From assembly GCF_000337335.1 (NCBI RefSeq), contig NZ_AOJN01000047.1:11387-75386 (forward strand): a stretch of 64,000 nucleotides of DNA. The letters are read 5' to 3'. This DNA is from Halorubrum distributum JCM 10118. Lineage in GTDB: Archaea; Halobacteriota; Halobacteria; Halobacteriales; Haloferacaceae. The notes below the pieces were generated by a model. The model saw nothing but the letters and a program-made list of their open reading frames with translations, had not been told where the DNA came from and made no database searches. Positions 40,422 to 49,419 of the stretch are shown piece by piece (positions within the stretch are counted from its first letter, which is position 1; each line of letters begins with the position of its first letter). A program made the translations under genes and the position numbers.

Positions 40422-41240
40422 TCAGCGCCGCACCGGCACGCCGCGCTCGTCGAGGTACGCCTTCGTCTCCTCGATGGAGTAGTCGCCGAAGTGGAAGATG
40501 GAGGCCGCGAGCCCGGCGTCCGCGTTCGCCTCGGTGAACACGTCGTACATGTCCTCGGGGCTCCCGCAGCCGGAGGAGGCGATGAGGGGGGTCGAGACGG
40601 CCTCGCCGACCGCCTTCATCAGGGGGATGTCGTAGCCGTCCTTCGTGCCGTCCTTGTCGATGGAGTTGACGAACAGCTCGCCCGCGCCGCGCTCCTCGGC
40701 CTCCTTCGCCCACGAGACGGCGTCGATCCCGGTGCCCTCGCGGCCCCCCTTCTTCGTGCACTCGAACCACACCGTCTCGCCGTCCTCGTCCTCGTAGAAG
40801 TGGTCGCCCGCGTCGTCGTACCGGCGGCGGGCGTCGACCGAGATGACGATGCACTGGCTGCCGAACGCGGCCGCGCCCTCCTCGATGAGCTCGGGGCGTT
40901 CGAGGGCGCCGGTCGTGATCGACACCTTGTCCGCGCCGGCCCGGAGCGTCTCCTTGATGTCCGCTTTCGTCCGGATGCCGCCGCCGACCGTCAGCGGGAT
41001 GAAACACTCGTCGGCGACCGCGTTCACCACGTCGAGCATCGTCTCCCGCCCCTCGGCGCTGGCGGTGATGTCGAGGAAGACGAACTCGTCGGCGCCCGCC
41101 TCGTTGTACTTCTTCGCCAGCTCGACGGGGTCGCCGGTGTACTCCAGGTTCTCGAAGTTGACGCCGGTGTACACCGCGGCGTCGCCGTCGTCGTCGAGGT
41201 CGACGTCGATACAGGGAATGATGCGCTTCGTGAGTCCCAT
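40422..41240 (-). CDS. hisF: Imidazole glycerol phosphate synthase subunit HisF
   Basis: A 272-residue cyclase subunit: [14 protein letters not shown] at the N-terminus with the catalytic Asp, [46 protein letters not shown] with the second Asp, and [14 protein letters not shown] for phosphate binding. With HisH it makes IGP and AICAR in histidine synthesis. About 15 residues in the middle ([15 protein letters not shown]) are the usual haloarchaeal insertion. No other his gene is next to it. Confidence 0.93.
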   Translation of the reverse strand: MGLTKRIIPCIDVDLDDDGDAAVYTGVNFENLEYTGDPVELAKKYNEAGADEFVFLDITASAEGRETMLDVVNAVADECFIPLTVGGGIRTKADIKETLRAGADKVSITTGALERPELIEEGAAAFGSQCIVISVDARRRYDDAGDHFYEDEDGETVWFECTKKGGREGTGIDAVSWAKEAEERGAGELFVNSIDKDGTKDGYDIPLMKAVGEAVSTPLIASSGCGSPEDMYDVFTEANADAGLAASIFHFGDYSIEETKAYLDERGVPVRR

Positions 41241-41286
41241 TCGTTGCCGGAGCGTAGGCCGCGCCCTCGGTTAAAATGCCCGGGGC

Positions 41287-42330
41287 TCACTCGGGATCGC
41301 CGTCAGCCTCGATGGCTCCGCTTTCGTCTCCGGAGCGACCGCGCTCGCCCCGCTCTGCCTCCGTCCGCCGGTCGTACTTCGCGACGGCGCGGTCCGCGCG
41401 CGTCGAGATGCCGTTCGGGTTCCGCGCGGGGCTCCGGTCGCGACGCCGCGCGACGAACCCGTCGGAGCACCCGCCGGTGAGTCCCACCAGCACGTCGCGA
41501 CCCGTCGCGGCCCACCGCGAGGGAGTCGACTCGCCGCGGACCACGTCCTTCGCCGCGCCGATGGCGTCGCCGACCGCGTGCGACCCCGTCCGGAGGAGGA
41601 CGGTCGGCCGCACGCCGTAGTTCTTCAGCAGCCGGTAGGCGAGCCCCCGGTACTTCCAGCCCCACTCGTGGGCGCTGCGCCCGCCGTCCGCGGCGGTCGG
41701 GGTCGGGAGCTCCTTCCGCGTGGCCATCGCCGGCCGCCACGCCACCTCGCGGTCCATTCGCGCGAGCCGGTGGGCCGCGTCGCGCGCGCCGCCGACCCGG
41801 AGGTACTCGTCGAAGCCGTCGAGGTCCCGGAGGGCGTCCCGCCGGAACGCGACGTTCCCGCTCTCGAAGTAGGTGACGTCTCTGCCAGCGATCCGGTTGC
41901 GCTCCGGCTCGGTCGGATCGCGCTCCGAGTCGGTCTCCGCCGGTCCCACCGCCTCGGTCTCCGCTCTCTCGGCCGCCTCGCTCGGCGGGATCGGCGTCAC
42001 CGGCCCCGAGACAACGGGGGCCGCGTCGAGGCCGTCGGCGACCGCGTCGCGCCACCCCGGCTCGATCCGGTTGTCGTAGTCCACCAGCGCGACCGCGTCG
42101 CCCGTCGCCACCTCGATGCCGGCGTTGCGGGCGACGTTGACGGTGCGGTCGGAGATCTCGACCAGCACGTCGACGTCGTCGCGGTCGCGCACCATGCCGG
42201 TCGTGCCGTCGGCCGAGGGACCGTTGACCACGATCACCTCGGCGTCGGTGGCGTCGGCCGCCAGCGCGTCGAGGCAGGCGGCCAACCGGTCCCGACCGTT
42301 GAGCGTCGGGACGACGACCGAGAGGTCCAT
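41287..42330 (-). CDS. Family 2 glycosyltransferase
   Basis: A 347-residue GT-A protein: DLSVVVPTLNGRDRLAACLD, VIVVNGPSADGTTGMV, GDAVALVDYDNRIEPGW with a DxD-like metal site, and ESGNVAFRRDALRDLDGFDE. It transfers a sugar from an NDP-donor to an unknown acceptor, probably in cell-surface glycosylation. No membrane helix is evident. The C-terminal about 40 residues are charged and disordered. The next gene, hisF, starts downstream with no link. Confidence 0.85.
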   Translation of the reverse strand: MDLSVVVPTLNGRDRLAACLDALAADATDAEVIVVNGPSADGTTGMVRDRDDVDVLVEISDRTVNVARNAGIEVATGDAVALVDYDNRIEPGWRDAVADGLDAAPVVSGPVTPIPPSEAAERAETEAVGPAETDSERDPTEPERNRIAGRDVTYFESGNVAFRRDALRDLDGFDEYLRVGGARDAAHRLARMDREVAWRPAMATRKELPTPTAADGGRSAHEWGWKYRGLAYRLLKNYGVRPTVLLRTGSHAVGDAIGAAKDVVRGESTPSRWAATGRDVLVGLTGGCSDGFVARRRDRSPARNPNGISTRADRAVAKYDRRTEAERGERGRSGDESGAIEADGDPE

Positions 42331-42416
42331 ACGAGGCGTTATCGGGGCGAGGAGGTAAAAAGGGCAACGTGTGCGTTCGGTGCGGCCCGATCCGGCGCCG
42401 AGCCGACCACGGCCGG

Positions 42417-42478
42417 CGACGGCGGTCCGGAGCCGTTCAGCTGGTCACGACGGCGGTCCGGAGCCGTTCAGATGGTCA
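42417..42478. repeat. 31-bp tandem duplication at the end of the wHTH gene
   Basis: Two copies (42417-42447 and 42448-42478) beginning CGACGGCGGTCCGGAGCCGT and ending GGTCA differ at one base. The right-hand copy covers the last codons and stop of the winged-helix gene, the other lies just past it. Recent replication slippage is likely. Confidence 0.75.
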
Positions 42479-42740
42479 GGTAGTACACCTGCTTGCGCGC
42501 GTCCTTGAAGCTGTACCGCGAGTCGACGAGGTCCTCCTCCTCGAGGCGGTTGAGCGCGTAGCGGACGGTGCGGTCGGGGAGCAGCGACTCCTCGGCGAGG
42601 CCGCCCTGCGAGAGGGGGGCGTCCCCCTCCAGTACCTTCGCGACGAGCTTCGCGCTCGGGGGCAGCTCGCGCAGGCGGTCGCGGTACTCGGTCTCCGACA
42701 GGCGGTCTTGGTCAGCGGTCTCCGCGGGACTGGTACTCAT
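42468..42740 (-). CDS. Winged-helix transcriptional regulator (MarR/TrmB-like)
   Basis: A 90-residue DNA-binding protein. LPPSAKLVAKVLEGDAPLSQ, GGLAEESLLPDRTVRYALN (recognition helix) and RLEEEDLVDSRYSFKDARKQ (wing) form a complete winged helix. Short one-domain regulators of this type are common and conserved in haloarchaea. No effector domain is present. The gene stands alone; target unknown. Confidence 0.8.
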   Translation of the reverse strand: MSTSPAETADQDRLSETEYRDRLRELPPSAKLVAKVLEGDAPLSQGGLAEESLLPDRTVRYALNRLEEEDLVDSRYSFKDARKQVYYLTI

Positions 42741-42891
42741 GTCTCACACGAATCCCGTGGGTAGTGGTAAAGGTTGGCTACATATAGGGGAATTCGCCTG
42801 TGATAATATAATGTGTTAATATCACTCTTCGCCCGGTTATCGTAGACGATCTATCAGGCAGGTTTTCCGACGGCGGCCCGTACGCGGCCCC

Positions 42892-43284
42892 GTGATCCCC
42901 GAGTCCCACGTCGACATCCTCGAAGCCGAGTCGTACGCGCACTTCGCGACCGTCGGGCCGGACGGGCTCCCCCACGTCACCCCGGTGTGGGTCGACCACG
43001 AGGACCGCGAGTACGTCCTCGTCAACACCGCCCGCGGGCGACGCAAGGAGCGGAACGTCCGCGAGAACCCGAAGGTCGGCGTCAGCGTGCTCGACCCCGA
43101 CGACCCGTACCGGTACGTCTCCGTCCGCGGCGAGGCCGAGCTGACCGAGGAGGGCGCGCGCGAACACATCGACGAGCTCGCCCGCCGGTACTTCGGCGTC
43201 GACGAGTACCCCCACCACGACGAGGAGGAGGGCGAGCGCGTGATCGTCAAGATTCCGGCCGAGAACGTAGCAACGAGCGGGTGA
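42892..43284 (+). CDS. PPOX-class F420-dependent or flavin-binding oxidoreductase
   Basis: A 130-residue split-barrel protein with GTG start: YAHFATVGPDGLPHVTPVWV, REYVLVNTARGRRKERNVRE and VSVLDPDDPYRYVSVRGEAE. The TARGRRKERN segment matches cofactor-phosphate binding in F420-dependent members. Haloarchaea make F420, so this is the preferred cofactor. Substrate unknown. Confidence 0.82.
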   Translation: MIPESHVDILEAESYAHFATVGPDGLPHVTPVWVDHEDREYVLVNTARGRRKERNVRENPKVGVSVLDPDDPYRYVSVRGEAELTEEGAREHIDELARRYFGVDEYPHHDEEEGERVIVKIPAENVATSG

Positions 43285-43384
43285 GCGAGGGCCGCCGGCC
43301 GAGCCGTTCCGACGGACACCACCGAGGTCGCCGCCCGCCCGCATCCAGTACGGTTTTGTCGGTCCGGACTCCATCACGGACAAC

Positions 43385-44104
43385 GTGAAGGGACAGGACT
43401 GGTACCAGGCCGACGAGGTCGCCGAGGAGTACGACGACGTCCGGTTCTCCGGCGGCGGACAGCTCATCGATCGCCGGGAGAAGGAGGCCGTCCTCGCCGC
43501 GCTGGGCCCGATCGACCCGGGCCACCGCGTGCTGGAGGTCGCCTGCGGCACCGGGCGGTTCACGACGATGCTCGCCGACCAGGGGGCGGACGTCGTCGGG
43601 CTCGACGTCTCCCGCGAGATGCTCGAACAGGCCCGCGAGAAGGTCGCCGCCGCCGGGCACGCCGACACGGTCGAGTTCCTCCGGGGCGACGCCTCGCGGC
43701 TCCCGTTCCCGGACGACCACTTCGACACGGTCGTCGCGATGCGCTTCTTCCACCTGATGGACGACCCGGTCCCGTTCGCGAAGGAGCTCCGCCGGGTGAG
43801 CCGCGATCAGGTGTTCTTCGACACGTTCAACGGCCGCAGCCTGCGGACGCTGTACACCTGGCTGCTCCCGATGGGGTCGCGGCTCTACTCGGAGCGACAG
43901 GTCGCCGCGATGCTCGGCGAGGCGGGACTCACGCTCGCGAACGAGGAACACGACTTCGTGTTGCCGTACGGCTTCTACCGCGAGCTCCCGGGCGCCGTCG
44001 CGAAGCCGTTCCGGGCCCTCGACGAGCTCGCGGGCGACACGATTCCCGGCGACTACGTCGCCTCGGTATCGTACTGGGACGCCAGGGTGCCGGAGGAGGA
44101 GTAG
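43385..44104 (+). CDS. Class I SAM-dependent methyltransferase
   Basis: A 239-residue protein from GTG 43385. Motif I is VLEVACGTGRFTTMLAD, with VVGLDVSREMLEQAREKV and the LPFPDDHFDTVVAMRFFHLM segment; a long C-terminal part contains LRTLYTWLLPMGSRLYSE. The profile fits UbiE-like or lipid/quinone methyltransferases. The gene is 100 bases after the PPOX gene and ends 15 bases before the TRAM gene that converges on it. Confidence 0.85.
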   Translation: MKGQDWYQADEVAEEYDDVRFSGGGQLIDRREKEAVLAALGPIDPGHRVLEVACGTGRFTTMLADQGADVVGLDVSREMLEQAREKVAAAGHADTVEFLRGDASRLPFPDDHFDTVVAMRFFHLMDDPVPFAKELRRVSRDQVFFDTFNGRSLRTLYTWLLPMGSRLYSERQVAAMLGEAGLTLANEEHDFVLPYGFYRELPGAVAKPFRALDELAGDTIPGDYVASVSYWDARVPEEE

Positions 44105-44119
44105 CCGCCTCGCCGCCGC

Positions 44120-44530
44120 TCAGCCCGCCTCTTCGACGACTTCGCCGACGGCGAAGTTGGACTTCACTTCGGTCACTTCGATCTTCACGCGCTCGCCGAC
44201 CTCGGTGTCGGGGACGATGATCACGTACCCGCGCTCGACGCGGGCGATCCCGTCGCCCTGCTTGCCGAGGTCCTCGATCTCGACGTACCGCATCTCGCCC
44301 GGCTCGACCGGCGGCTGCGGCCCGTCGTCGCTCCGCGAGGGGGAGGCGTCGGCGTCGTCTGCCGACGCCGCGGTCCCGTCGCGGGCGACGAGCGCGACGC
44401 GGTACGTCTCGCCCGGCTCCAGCGATCCGGCGTCGATCTCTCGGTTGGGCACGTCGACGACGTACTCGCCGTCGTCGGCCTCGCGAACTTCCGCGCTGAA
44501 CAGACAGAGGAGCTTCTCGGAGATTTCCAT
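44120..44530 (-). CDS. TRAM-domain protein
   Basis: A 136-residue protein. The C-terminal OB-like TRAM domain is YVEIEDLGKQGDGIARVERG and YVIIVPDTEVGERVKIEVTE. TRAM domains bind RNA, mainly tRNA, and in archaea act as RNA chaperones in cold or stress. The N-terminal half (MEISEKLLCLFSAEVREADD, DGEYVVDVPNREIDAGSLEP) is a conserved haloarchaeal extension. Start ATG 44530; AGTATAGT lies about 30 bases upstream. Confidence 0.85.
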   Translation of the reverse strand: MEISEKLLCLFSAEVREADDGEYVVDVPNREIDAGSLEPGETYRVALVARDGTAASADDADASPSRSDDGPQPPVEPGEMRYVEIEDLGKQGDGIARVERGYVIIVPDTEVGERVKIEVTEVKSNFAVGEVVEEAG

Positions 44531-44652
44531 AGTAGACTCCACCGGAATCTGATCGCGAGCCAGTATAGTTGTACCGCCGACACAGTCAGGCGTCGCGCCG
44601 ACGTCGGTCCCGGCCGACCGAGCGAGGCGTTCGTCACCAGTTGTCGAATAGA

Positions 44653-44659
44653 CATATAT
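44653..44659 (+). promoter_or_regulatory. TATA box of the polymer-forming protein gene
   Basis: CATATAT is centred 27 bases before ATG 44683; it excludes the longer in-frame start at 44569. Confidence 0.55.
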
Positions 44660-44682
44660 GCCTCGACGGAGATACCTCGCGC

Positions 44683-45786
44683 ATGGTCCTCTCAGACGGC
44701 AACGCGCGCCGCCGAATCGCCCTCCTGCTTGCGGCGGTCGCACTCCTCTCGCCGCTCGCTACGGGGGTCGCGGCGGCACAGTCGGTACAGACGCCGTCCG
44801 CCTCCGTGGTCGTCGACGAGGGCGAGACGGTCGACAGTGTCGAGACCGCGGCCGCGACGATCGTCGTGCGCGGCACCGTCGAGGGAGACGTCTCCGGCGC
44901 GGCCGGGTCGATCCGGATCGCCGAGACGGGTCGAGTCGGCGGAAACGTCGACTCCGCCGCCGGAACGGTCAGCATCGACGGGACGGTCGCCGGCGACGTC
45001 GAGGTCGGCGCCGGCGCCTTCGAGCTGACGGAGACCGGGCGGATCGACGGGTCGCTCGACGTCGGCGCGGGCTCGATAACGGTCGACGGCGCGGTCGGCG
45101 GCGATGTCCGCGCGGCCGGCGAATCGGTCGTCCTCGGTCCAAACGCGGTCGTCGACGGCGAGTTCCGATACGACGCCGAGGAGTTCACCCGGAGCTCGAG
45201 CGCGTCGGTCGCCGGCGGCGTCGTCGAGGACCCGAGCCTCGGCGGCGACGGCGGCCCAGGCATCGGCGGCGGGGGATCGTTCCTGCCCTCGTGGGTCGGC
45301 ACCGCCTACGGCGTCGCCGTCAACCTCGCGCTGGGCGCCGTCCTGCTGCTCGTGTTCCCCCGGTTCTCCCGCTCCGTCGGGGACCGCGTCGGCAGCGACA
45401 CGTTCGTCAGCGGCGGAGTCGGCCTCCTCGCGCTCGTCGTCACCCCGCTCGCCCTCCTTCTCGTGGCGATCACGATCGTCGGGATCCCGCTGGCGCTCGT
45501 CGGGTTCGCGGTCTACGGCGTCGCGATCTGGGTCGGGTCCGTCTACGGCCAGTACGCCGTCGGGTCGTGGGTTCTCGACCGGCTCGGAAGCCCGAACCGC
45601 TGGCTCGCACTGTTCCTCGGCGTCGTCGCACTCGCCCTGATCGGGCTCCTCCCGTGGGTCGGCGGGCTCGCGGAACTCCTCGTGCTGCTGCTCGGCCTCG
45701 GTTCGCTCGCGCTCGCGCTGAACGACAGGTACCGCGGTCGCGATTCCGGAGCCGCTTCCGATCAGGAGGCGGTGGCCGCCGACTGA
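44683..45786 (+). CDS. Exported bactofilin-like repeat protein with membrane domain
   Basis: A 367-residue protein. A signal peptide (RRRIALLLAAVALLSPLATG, then VAAAQ) leads to a right-handed beta-helix repeat: successive units VEGDVSGAAGSI, VGGNVDSAAGTVSIDGTVAG, and DGSLDVGAGSITVDGAVGGD, each about 17-19 residues, as in polymer-forming cytoskeletal proteins. A Gly-rich linker joins four or five C-terminal helices (about 215-350). So the beta-helix would sit outside the cell, anchored in the membrane. Haloarchaea encode several of these; the function is unclear. Confidence 0.8.
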   Translation: MVLSDGNARRRIALLLAAVALLSPLATGVAAAQSVQTPSASVVVDEGETVDSVETAAATIVVRGTVEGDVSGAAGSIRIAETGRVGGNVDSAAGTVSIDGTVAGDVEVGAGAFELTETGRIDGSLDVGAGSITVDGAVGGDVRAAGESVVLGPNAVVDGEFRYDAEEFTRSSSASVAGGVVEDPSLGGDGGPGIGGGGSFLPSWVGTAYGVAVNLALGAVLLLVFPRFSRSVGDRVGSDTFVSGGVGLLALVVTPLALLLVAITIVGIPLALVGFAVYGVAIWVGSVYGQYAVGSWVLDRLGSPNRWLALFLGVVALALIGLLPWVGGLAELLVLLLGLGSLALALNDRYRGRDSGAASDQEAVAAD

Positions 45787-45854
45787 CGGCGCGCTCCGGG
45801 ACGGATCTCGCCGCCGGACCAAGGCCTTTGTCGCGGCCCGTCGAACCGGGGCGC

Positions 45855-46760
45855 ATGGACGACATCGATTTCCCCCACGCCGCCGTCTCGCCGCCGATCG
45901 TCACCCCGTTCGACGCCGACGGGAACGTGGACGCCGACGTGCTCGCGGACCACGCTGAGACGCTCGTCGACGCCGGCCTCGACGGGGTCGTCCCCTGCGG
46001 GACGACCGGCGAGTTCGCGAGCCTCACCGACGAGGAACACCGAACGGTCGTCGAGACCGTCGTCGAGGCGGTCGACGGTCGCATTCCCGTGCTCGCCGGC
46101 GCGGCGGACACGACGGTCGCGGGGGTCCGCGACCGGCTCCGATTCGCGGCCGAGGTCGGTGCCGACGCGGGGCTCGTCACCCTCCCGTACTACCACAACT
46201 CGACGGCGCCGGCGGGACAGCGTGCCTTCCTGGACGCGGTCGCCGACGATGCCCCGCTTCCGATCTACCTCTACGACATCCCGTCGACGGTCGGCGAGCC
46301 GATCGCCCCCGACGTCCTCGCGGCCGCCGCCGAGCGCGACTCGATCGTCGGGCTGAAGGACACGAGCGGCGACGTCTCGGCGGTCGACACCGCCGTCGAC
46401 CGGACCCCGGACGAGTTCACCGTCTTTCAGGGCGTCGACGCGCTGTTGTACCCGAGCGCGAGCCTCGGCGTCGACGGCGGGATCCACGCGCTCTCGCAGG
46501 TGATCCCGGAGGTCTTCGTCGCGCTCGGCGAAGCGATCCGCGACGGCGACGACGAGCGCGCGCTGACGCTCCACCGCCGCGCGGTCAGGCCGCTGTTCGC
46601 CCGCTGCGCCGACCACGGCTTCGCGCCCGCGACGAAGGTCGCGGCCGCCCACCGCGGGTACATTCCGGACCCGGCCGTGCGCCCGCCGCTCACGCTCCCG
46701 GACGAGGACGCCCGCGGGGCGATCCGCGCCGACGTGGACGCGGCGCTGGACGTGGTCTGA
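45855..46760 (+). CDS. DapA-family aldolase (dihydrodipicolinate synthase-like)
   Basis: A 301-residue TIM-barrel protein: AVSPPIVTPFDADGNVDADV, GVVPCGTTGEFASLTDEEH, LVTLPYYHNSTAPAGQ, PIYLYDIPSTVGEPI and the Schiff-base lysine in SIVGLKDTSGDVS (about 167). It performs pyruvate aldol chemistry. It could be DapA in lysine synthesis or a sugar-acid aldolase such as KDG/KDGal aldolase; haloarchaea contain several. No other dap gene is near, so the specific reaction is not fixed. Confidence 0.85.
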   Translation: MDDIDFPHAAVSPPIVTPFDADGNVDADVLADHAETLVDAGLDGVVPCGTTGEFASLTDEEHRTVVETVVEAVDGRIPVLAGAADTTVAGVRDRLRFAAEVGADAGLVTLPYYHNSTAPAGQRAFLDAVADDAPLPIYLYDIPSTVGEPIAPDVLAAAAERDSIVGLKDTSGDVSAVDTAVDRTPDEFTVFQGVDALLYPSASLGVDGGIHALSQVIPEVFVALGEAIRDGDDERALTLHRRAVRPLFARCADHGFAPATKVAAAHRGYIPDPAVRPPLTLPDEDARGAIRADVDAALDVV

Positions 46761-46797
46761 GAGGCGACGGGGGCGAAGCGGCGCCGGACTCGGTCCC

Positions 46798-47598
46798 CTA
46801 CCCCCCGCCGATCGGGCCCCCGTCGGCCTCCTTCGGGCCCTCGGAGTCGAAGACGACGACGTCGCCGTCGGCCCGCTCCCGTGCGTTCGGATCGTAGGTG
46901 TCGCGGACGCCGATCGCCTCCTCCAGCTCCCGCACGGCGCGCTCCTTCAGCGCGGCCGCCAGCTCCTCGGCGTCCTCCCGGGAGATGTCGCGGCCGAGCC
47001 CCTCGCACTCGTGGGCGCGAACGACGCCCGCCTCGTCGACCGCCTCGCCCATCGGCTGGCTCGTCCCCTCCAGCGCGACGCTGAACGGGTACGTCCGACA
47101 GATAAGCGGCCGGGCGTCGTGGACCGTACACGCCCCCTCCCCGTCGGACTCCTCGTAGAAGGTACAGTCGCCGCAGTCGTCGGTCGCGAGCGCCCACTCG
47201 AACGTCTCGCCGACCGGGTCGCCGTCCGCGTCGGCGTCGAGGCCGAACGGCATCGGCCGCGCCACGTCGCGCCAGTCGTACCCTTCCCCGAACGCCTCCT
47301 CGGCGGCGTCGGCGACGCGCCGGACCTCGTCCGGGAAGACGGTCGCGGTGTGGGGCTCGCGGTCGGCGTCGCCGACCGCGCCGTCGTCGTGGCACCCGGC
47401 GCCGCTCTCGGCGCTTCCCGCTCCGTCGTCCTCGTCCGCGCCCTCTCCCGCGGGCGCGCCGCCCGGCTCGTCCGGGGCGTAGCCGGTACAGCAGCCGCCG
47501 CAGCGCGTACACTCGAAGCCGATGGACTCGATGGCGTCCGCCAGCTCCGCGACGTCGAGGTCGCGGGCCGCGGCGAGTTCGGCTTCGAGCGACTCCAT
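46798..47598 (-). CDS. YkgJ-family cysteine-cluster protein
   Basis: A 266-residue protein with the YkgJ pattern: CTRCGGCCTGY near residue 30, later a CGDCTFY and CTVHDARPLICRTYPF, and a last HECEG. The eight or so cysteines are expected to bind zinc or an iron-sulfur cluster. An acidic, low-complexity insert (about 44-80, GAPAGEGADEDDGAGSAES) between the first two motifs is unusual in length. The function of the family is unknown. Confidence 0.8.
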   Translation of the reverse strand: MESLEAELAAARDLDVAELADAIESIGFECTRCGGCCTGYAPDEPGGAPAGEGADEDDGAGSAESGAGCHDDGAVGDADREPHTATVFPDEVRRVADAAEEAFGEGYDWRDVARPMPFGLDADADGDPVGETFEWALATDDCGDCTFYEESDGEGACTVHDARPLICRTYPFSVALEGTSQPMGEAVDEAGVVRAHECEGLGRDISREDAEELAAALKERAVRELEEAIGVRDTYDPNARERADGDVVVFDSEGPKEADGGPIGGG

Positions 47599-47717
47599 GC
47601 GACCCGGTTGCGGCGCGACGCGGTTAACGTCGTCTCTTCGAGTGACGCCCGCCTCGGTCGGCGGGCGACGGCCCAGGGGCGAAGGAGCGAAGTGCGCCCG
47701 CTCCCTACAGACCCGGC

Positions 47718-48164
47718 GTGAAGGAGTTCGAGCGAAAACAGCTCCTGGAACGGGTCGAGCGGGAGTCTTCGACGATCGGCGTCGACATCCCGGAGTCGAT
47801 CGAGATCCAGGGCGAGGCGATCGACCTGCGGTCGTTCGTCTTCGAGATCAAGCGCCGCGACTCTGTCCCGCCGGGCGAGCGCGACCGCGTCGAGCGCGCG
47901 AAGCGGAACCTCCGGCGCGAGCGGCTCGACCGGCTCGAATCCATCGAGGAGAACGAGGTGAGCTACGAGGAGGGCGAGCGGCTGGCGTCGTCGATAATCG
48001 GCATCGACCGCGCGCTGGAGGCGCTGGAGGGGCTCGACGCGCCCGATCCGGAGACCGAGGCGAAGCGGCAGGAGGCGGCCGACCAGAAGCGGTGGATGAA
48101 CTTCTTAAAGAAGGCGCTCGGGCGCGAGGACGCCGGCGGCGGGAGCGGCCGCACGCGGTTCTGA
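47718..48164 (+). CDS. DUF5788-family protein
   Basis: A 148-residue helical charged protein from GTG 47718: MKEFERKQLLERVERESSTI, EAIDLRSFVFEIKRRDSVPP, GERLASSIIGIDRALEALEG and a C-terminal KRWMNFLKKALGRE. This is the haloarchaeal DUF5788 family as far as I remember. No catalytic motif. The gene converges with the Rieske gene, with 19 bases between. Confidence 0.75.
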   Translation: MKEFERKQLLERVERESSTIGVDIPESIEIQGEAIDLRSFVFEIKRRDSVPPGERDRVERAKRNLRRERLDRLESIEENEVSYEEGERLASSIIGIDRALEALEGLDAPDPETEAKRQEAADQKRWMNFLKKALGREDAGGGSGRTRF

Positions 48165-48183
48165 CCGGTCTTCTTCGGGAGGT

Positions 48184-48654
48184 TCAGTTCCCGGTGAAAT
48201 CGATCCGCGAGCCGCTGCCGTCGCCCTTCCCCGCCGAGGGGCCGAGCCGGACGAACTCGTAGCCGTCGTCGTCGAGGTACACCGCGTCGCCGTCGACCGT
48301 CACGTCAACCGATTCGAGGACGGCGCCCTCGCAGGGGCCGAAGTTACAGTAGCCGCCGTCGGCCTCGAACGTCGCGCCGTGGGTCTGACAGAACACCTCG
48401 CCGTCGCGCACGAACGCGCCGTCGTCCTTGTCGAGCCGGACGTCCGTCCAGTGTTGACAGTAGTTCCGGAACGCGCGCACCTCGCCGGCGGCCCGCGTGA
48501 GGACCGCCTCGACCTCGGGGTCCCCGTCCTCGCCCTCGCCGAGGTCGCCCTCGCCCTCGTCGACCGACTCGGGGTCGACCGGGCGCAGCGTCGCGAGCAG
48601 CGTGCTCTCCTCGGGAACCTCCTCGACGCCGGCGATCCGGCGGTGCTCGTCCAT
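48184..48654 (-). CDS. Rieske [2Fe-2S] ferredoxin-like protein
   Basis: A 156-residue soluble Rieske domain. The cluster ligands are Cys and His in NYCQHWTDVRL and FCQTHGATFEADGGYC, the usual C-x-H...C-x2-H pair with the second loop G-A-x-F. An acidic insertion (DPESVDEGEGDLGEGEDGDP) precedes the first motif. It is likely an electron carrier to an oxygenase or nitrite reductase; no such enzyme is next to it. Confidence 0.85.
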   Translation of the reverse strand: MDEHRRIAGVEEVPEESTLLATLRPVDPESVDEGEGDLGEGEDGDPEVEAVLTRAAGEVRAFRNYCQHWTDVRLDKDDGAFVRDGEVFCQTHGATFEADGGYCNFGPCEGAVLESVDVTVDGDAVYLDDDGYEFVRLGPSAGKGDGSGSRIDFTGN

Positions 48655-48741
48655 GTCCGTGCGAGGCCGGCGACCGGCTTGAACGTTGTGCGTTCCCGCG
48701 TCGAGGACGACTTCCCCGGTCCGACGCGGGCCGGAGTCCCC

Positions 48742-49341
48742 TCAGACCCCGAGCCACTCGTCGTCGCGCACCTCGTAGCCGTGTTTCCGACAGTACTTCG
48801 CGGCCTGTCGGCGCACGTCTCGCGACCCGGGGACCGTCTCCTTCTCCGCGATCCGGTCGGCGACCCAGTCGGCGATCGCGCGGACGCCCTCCTCGTCGTC
48901 GAGCTCGTCGACGTCGCTCAGCGCGCGGAAGGTCCGCTCGAACGCCTCGTGTTGCGACCGGCCGAACTCCTCGTTCTCGAGCGTCGCGGCCGCCTCGACG
49001 ACCCGCTTCATCGCGGCCGCGACCGCCGGGCGACGGACGCGCTCCCGGACGGTCGCGGGCGTGTCGAACGCCTCCATGTCGGCGTCGGGGAGCAGGTCGG
49101 CGACGGCGTACACGCGGGTCGACGATTCGAGTTCGCGCTCGCCGACCTCGGCGACGATCTCGCGGCCCGTCGCCGGGAACGTCAGCGGTTCGAGCGCCGC
49201 CTCGAACTCGTCGACCTCGTCGGGGTCGATCGGGGGCTCGGCCTCGTCGCCGCGCTCCAGCTCGGCCTCGACGTCGCGCTCGCGCTGTCGGCGGTCCTCG
49301 TCTGCGGCCTGTTTCTCTCGTCCGTCCTTGTCGTCTGCCAT
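48742..49341 (-). CDS. Haloarchaeal hypothetical protein (DUF5789-related)
   Basis: A 199-residue acidic protein: a charged N-terminal helix (RRQRERDVEAELERGDEAEP), then FEAALEPLTFPATGREIVAE and MEAFDTPATVRERVRRPAVA, a pattern recalling DUF5789. A C-terminal domain has YCRKHGYEVRDDEWLGV. No membrane segment or metal site. The gene lies alone between the Rieske gene and the pab operon, on the same strand. Confidence 0.65.
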   Translation of the reverse strand: MADDKDGREKQAADEDRRQRERDVEAELERGDEAEPPIDPDEVDEFEAALEPLTFPATGREIVAEVGERELESSTRVYAVADLLPDADMEAFDTPATVRERVRRPAVAAAMKRVVEAAATLENEEFGRSQHEAFERTFRALSDVDELDDEEGVRAIADWVADRIAEKETVPGSRDVRRQAAKYCRKHGYEVRDDEWLGV

Positions 49342-49419
49342 CCACCGTCTACGGCTCCCGGCGGGATAACGGTGTGGTCAAAATTGGCGGCGAAACCGCT
49401 TCTGCGGCGGGAAATCCGA

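Noticed and set aside
40380-40445. Repeated CTCAGCG-CGCACCGG segments after hisF
   Set aside because: A short duplication at the 3' end of hisF; no sign of structure or function.
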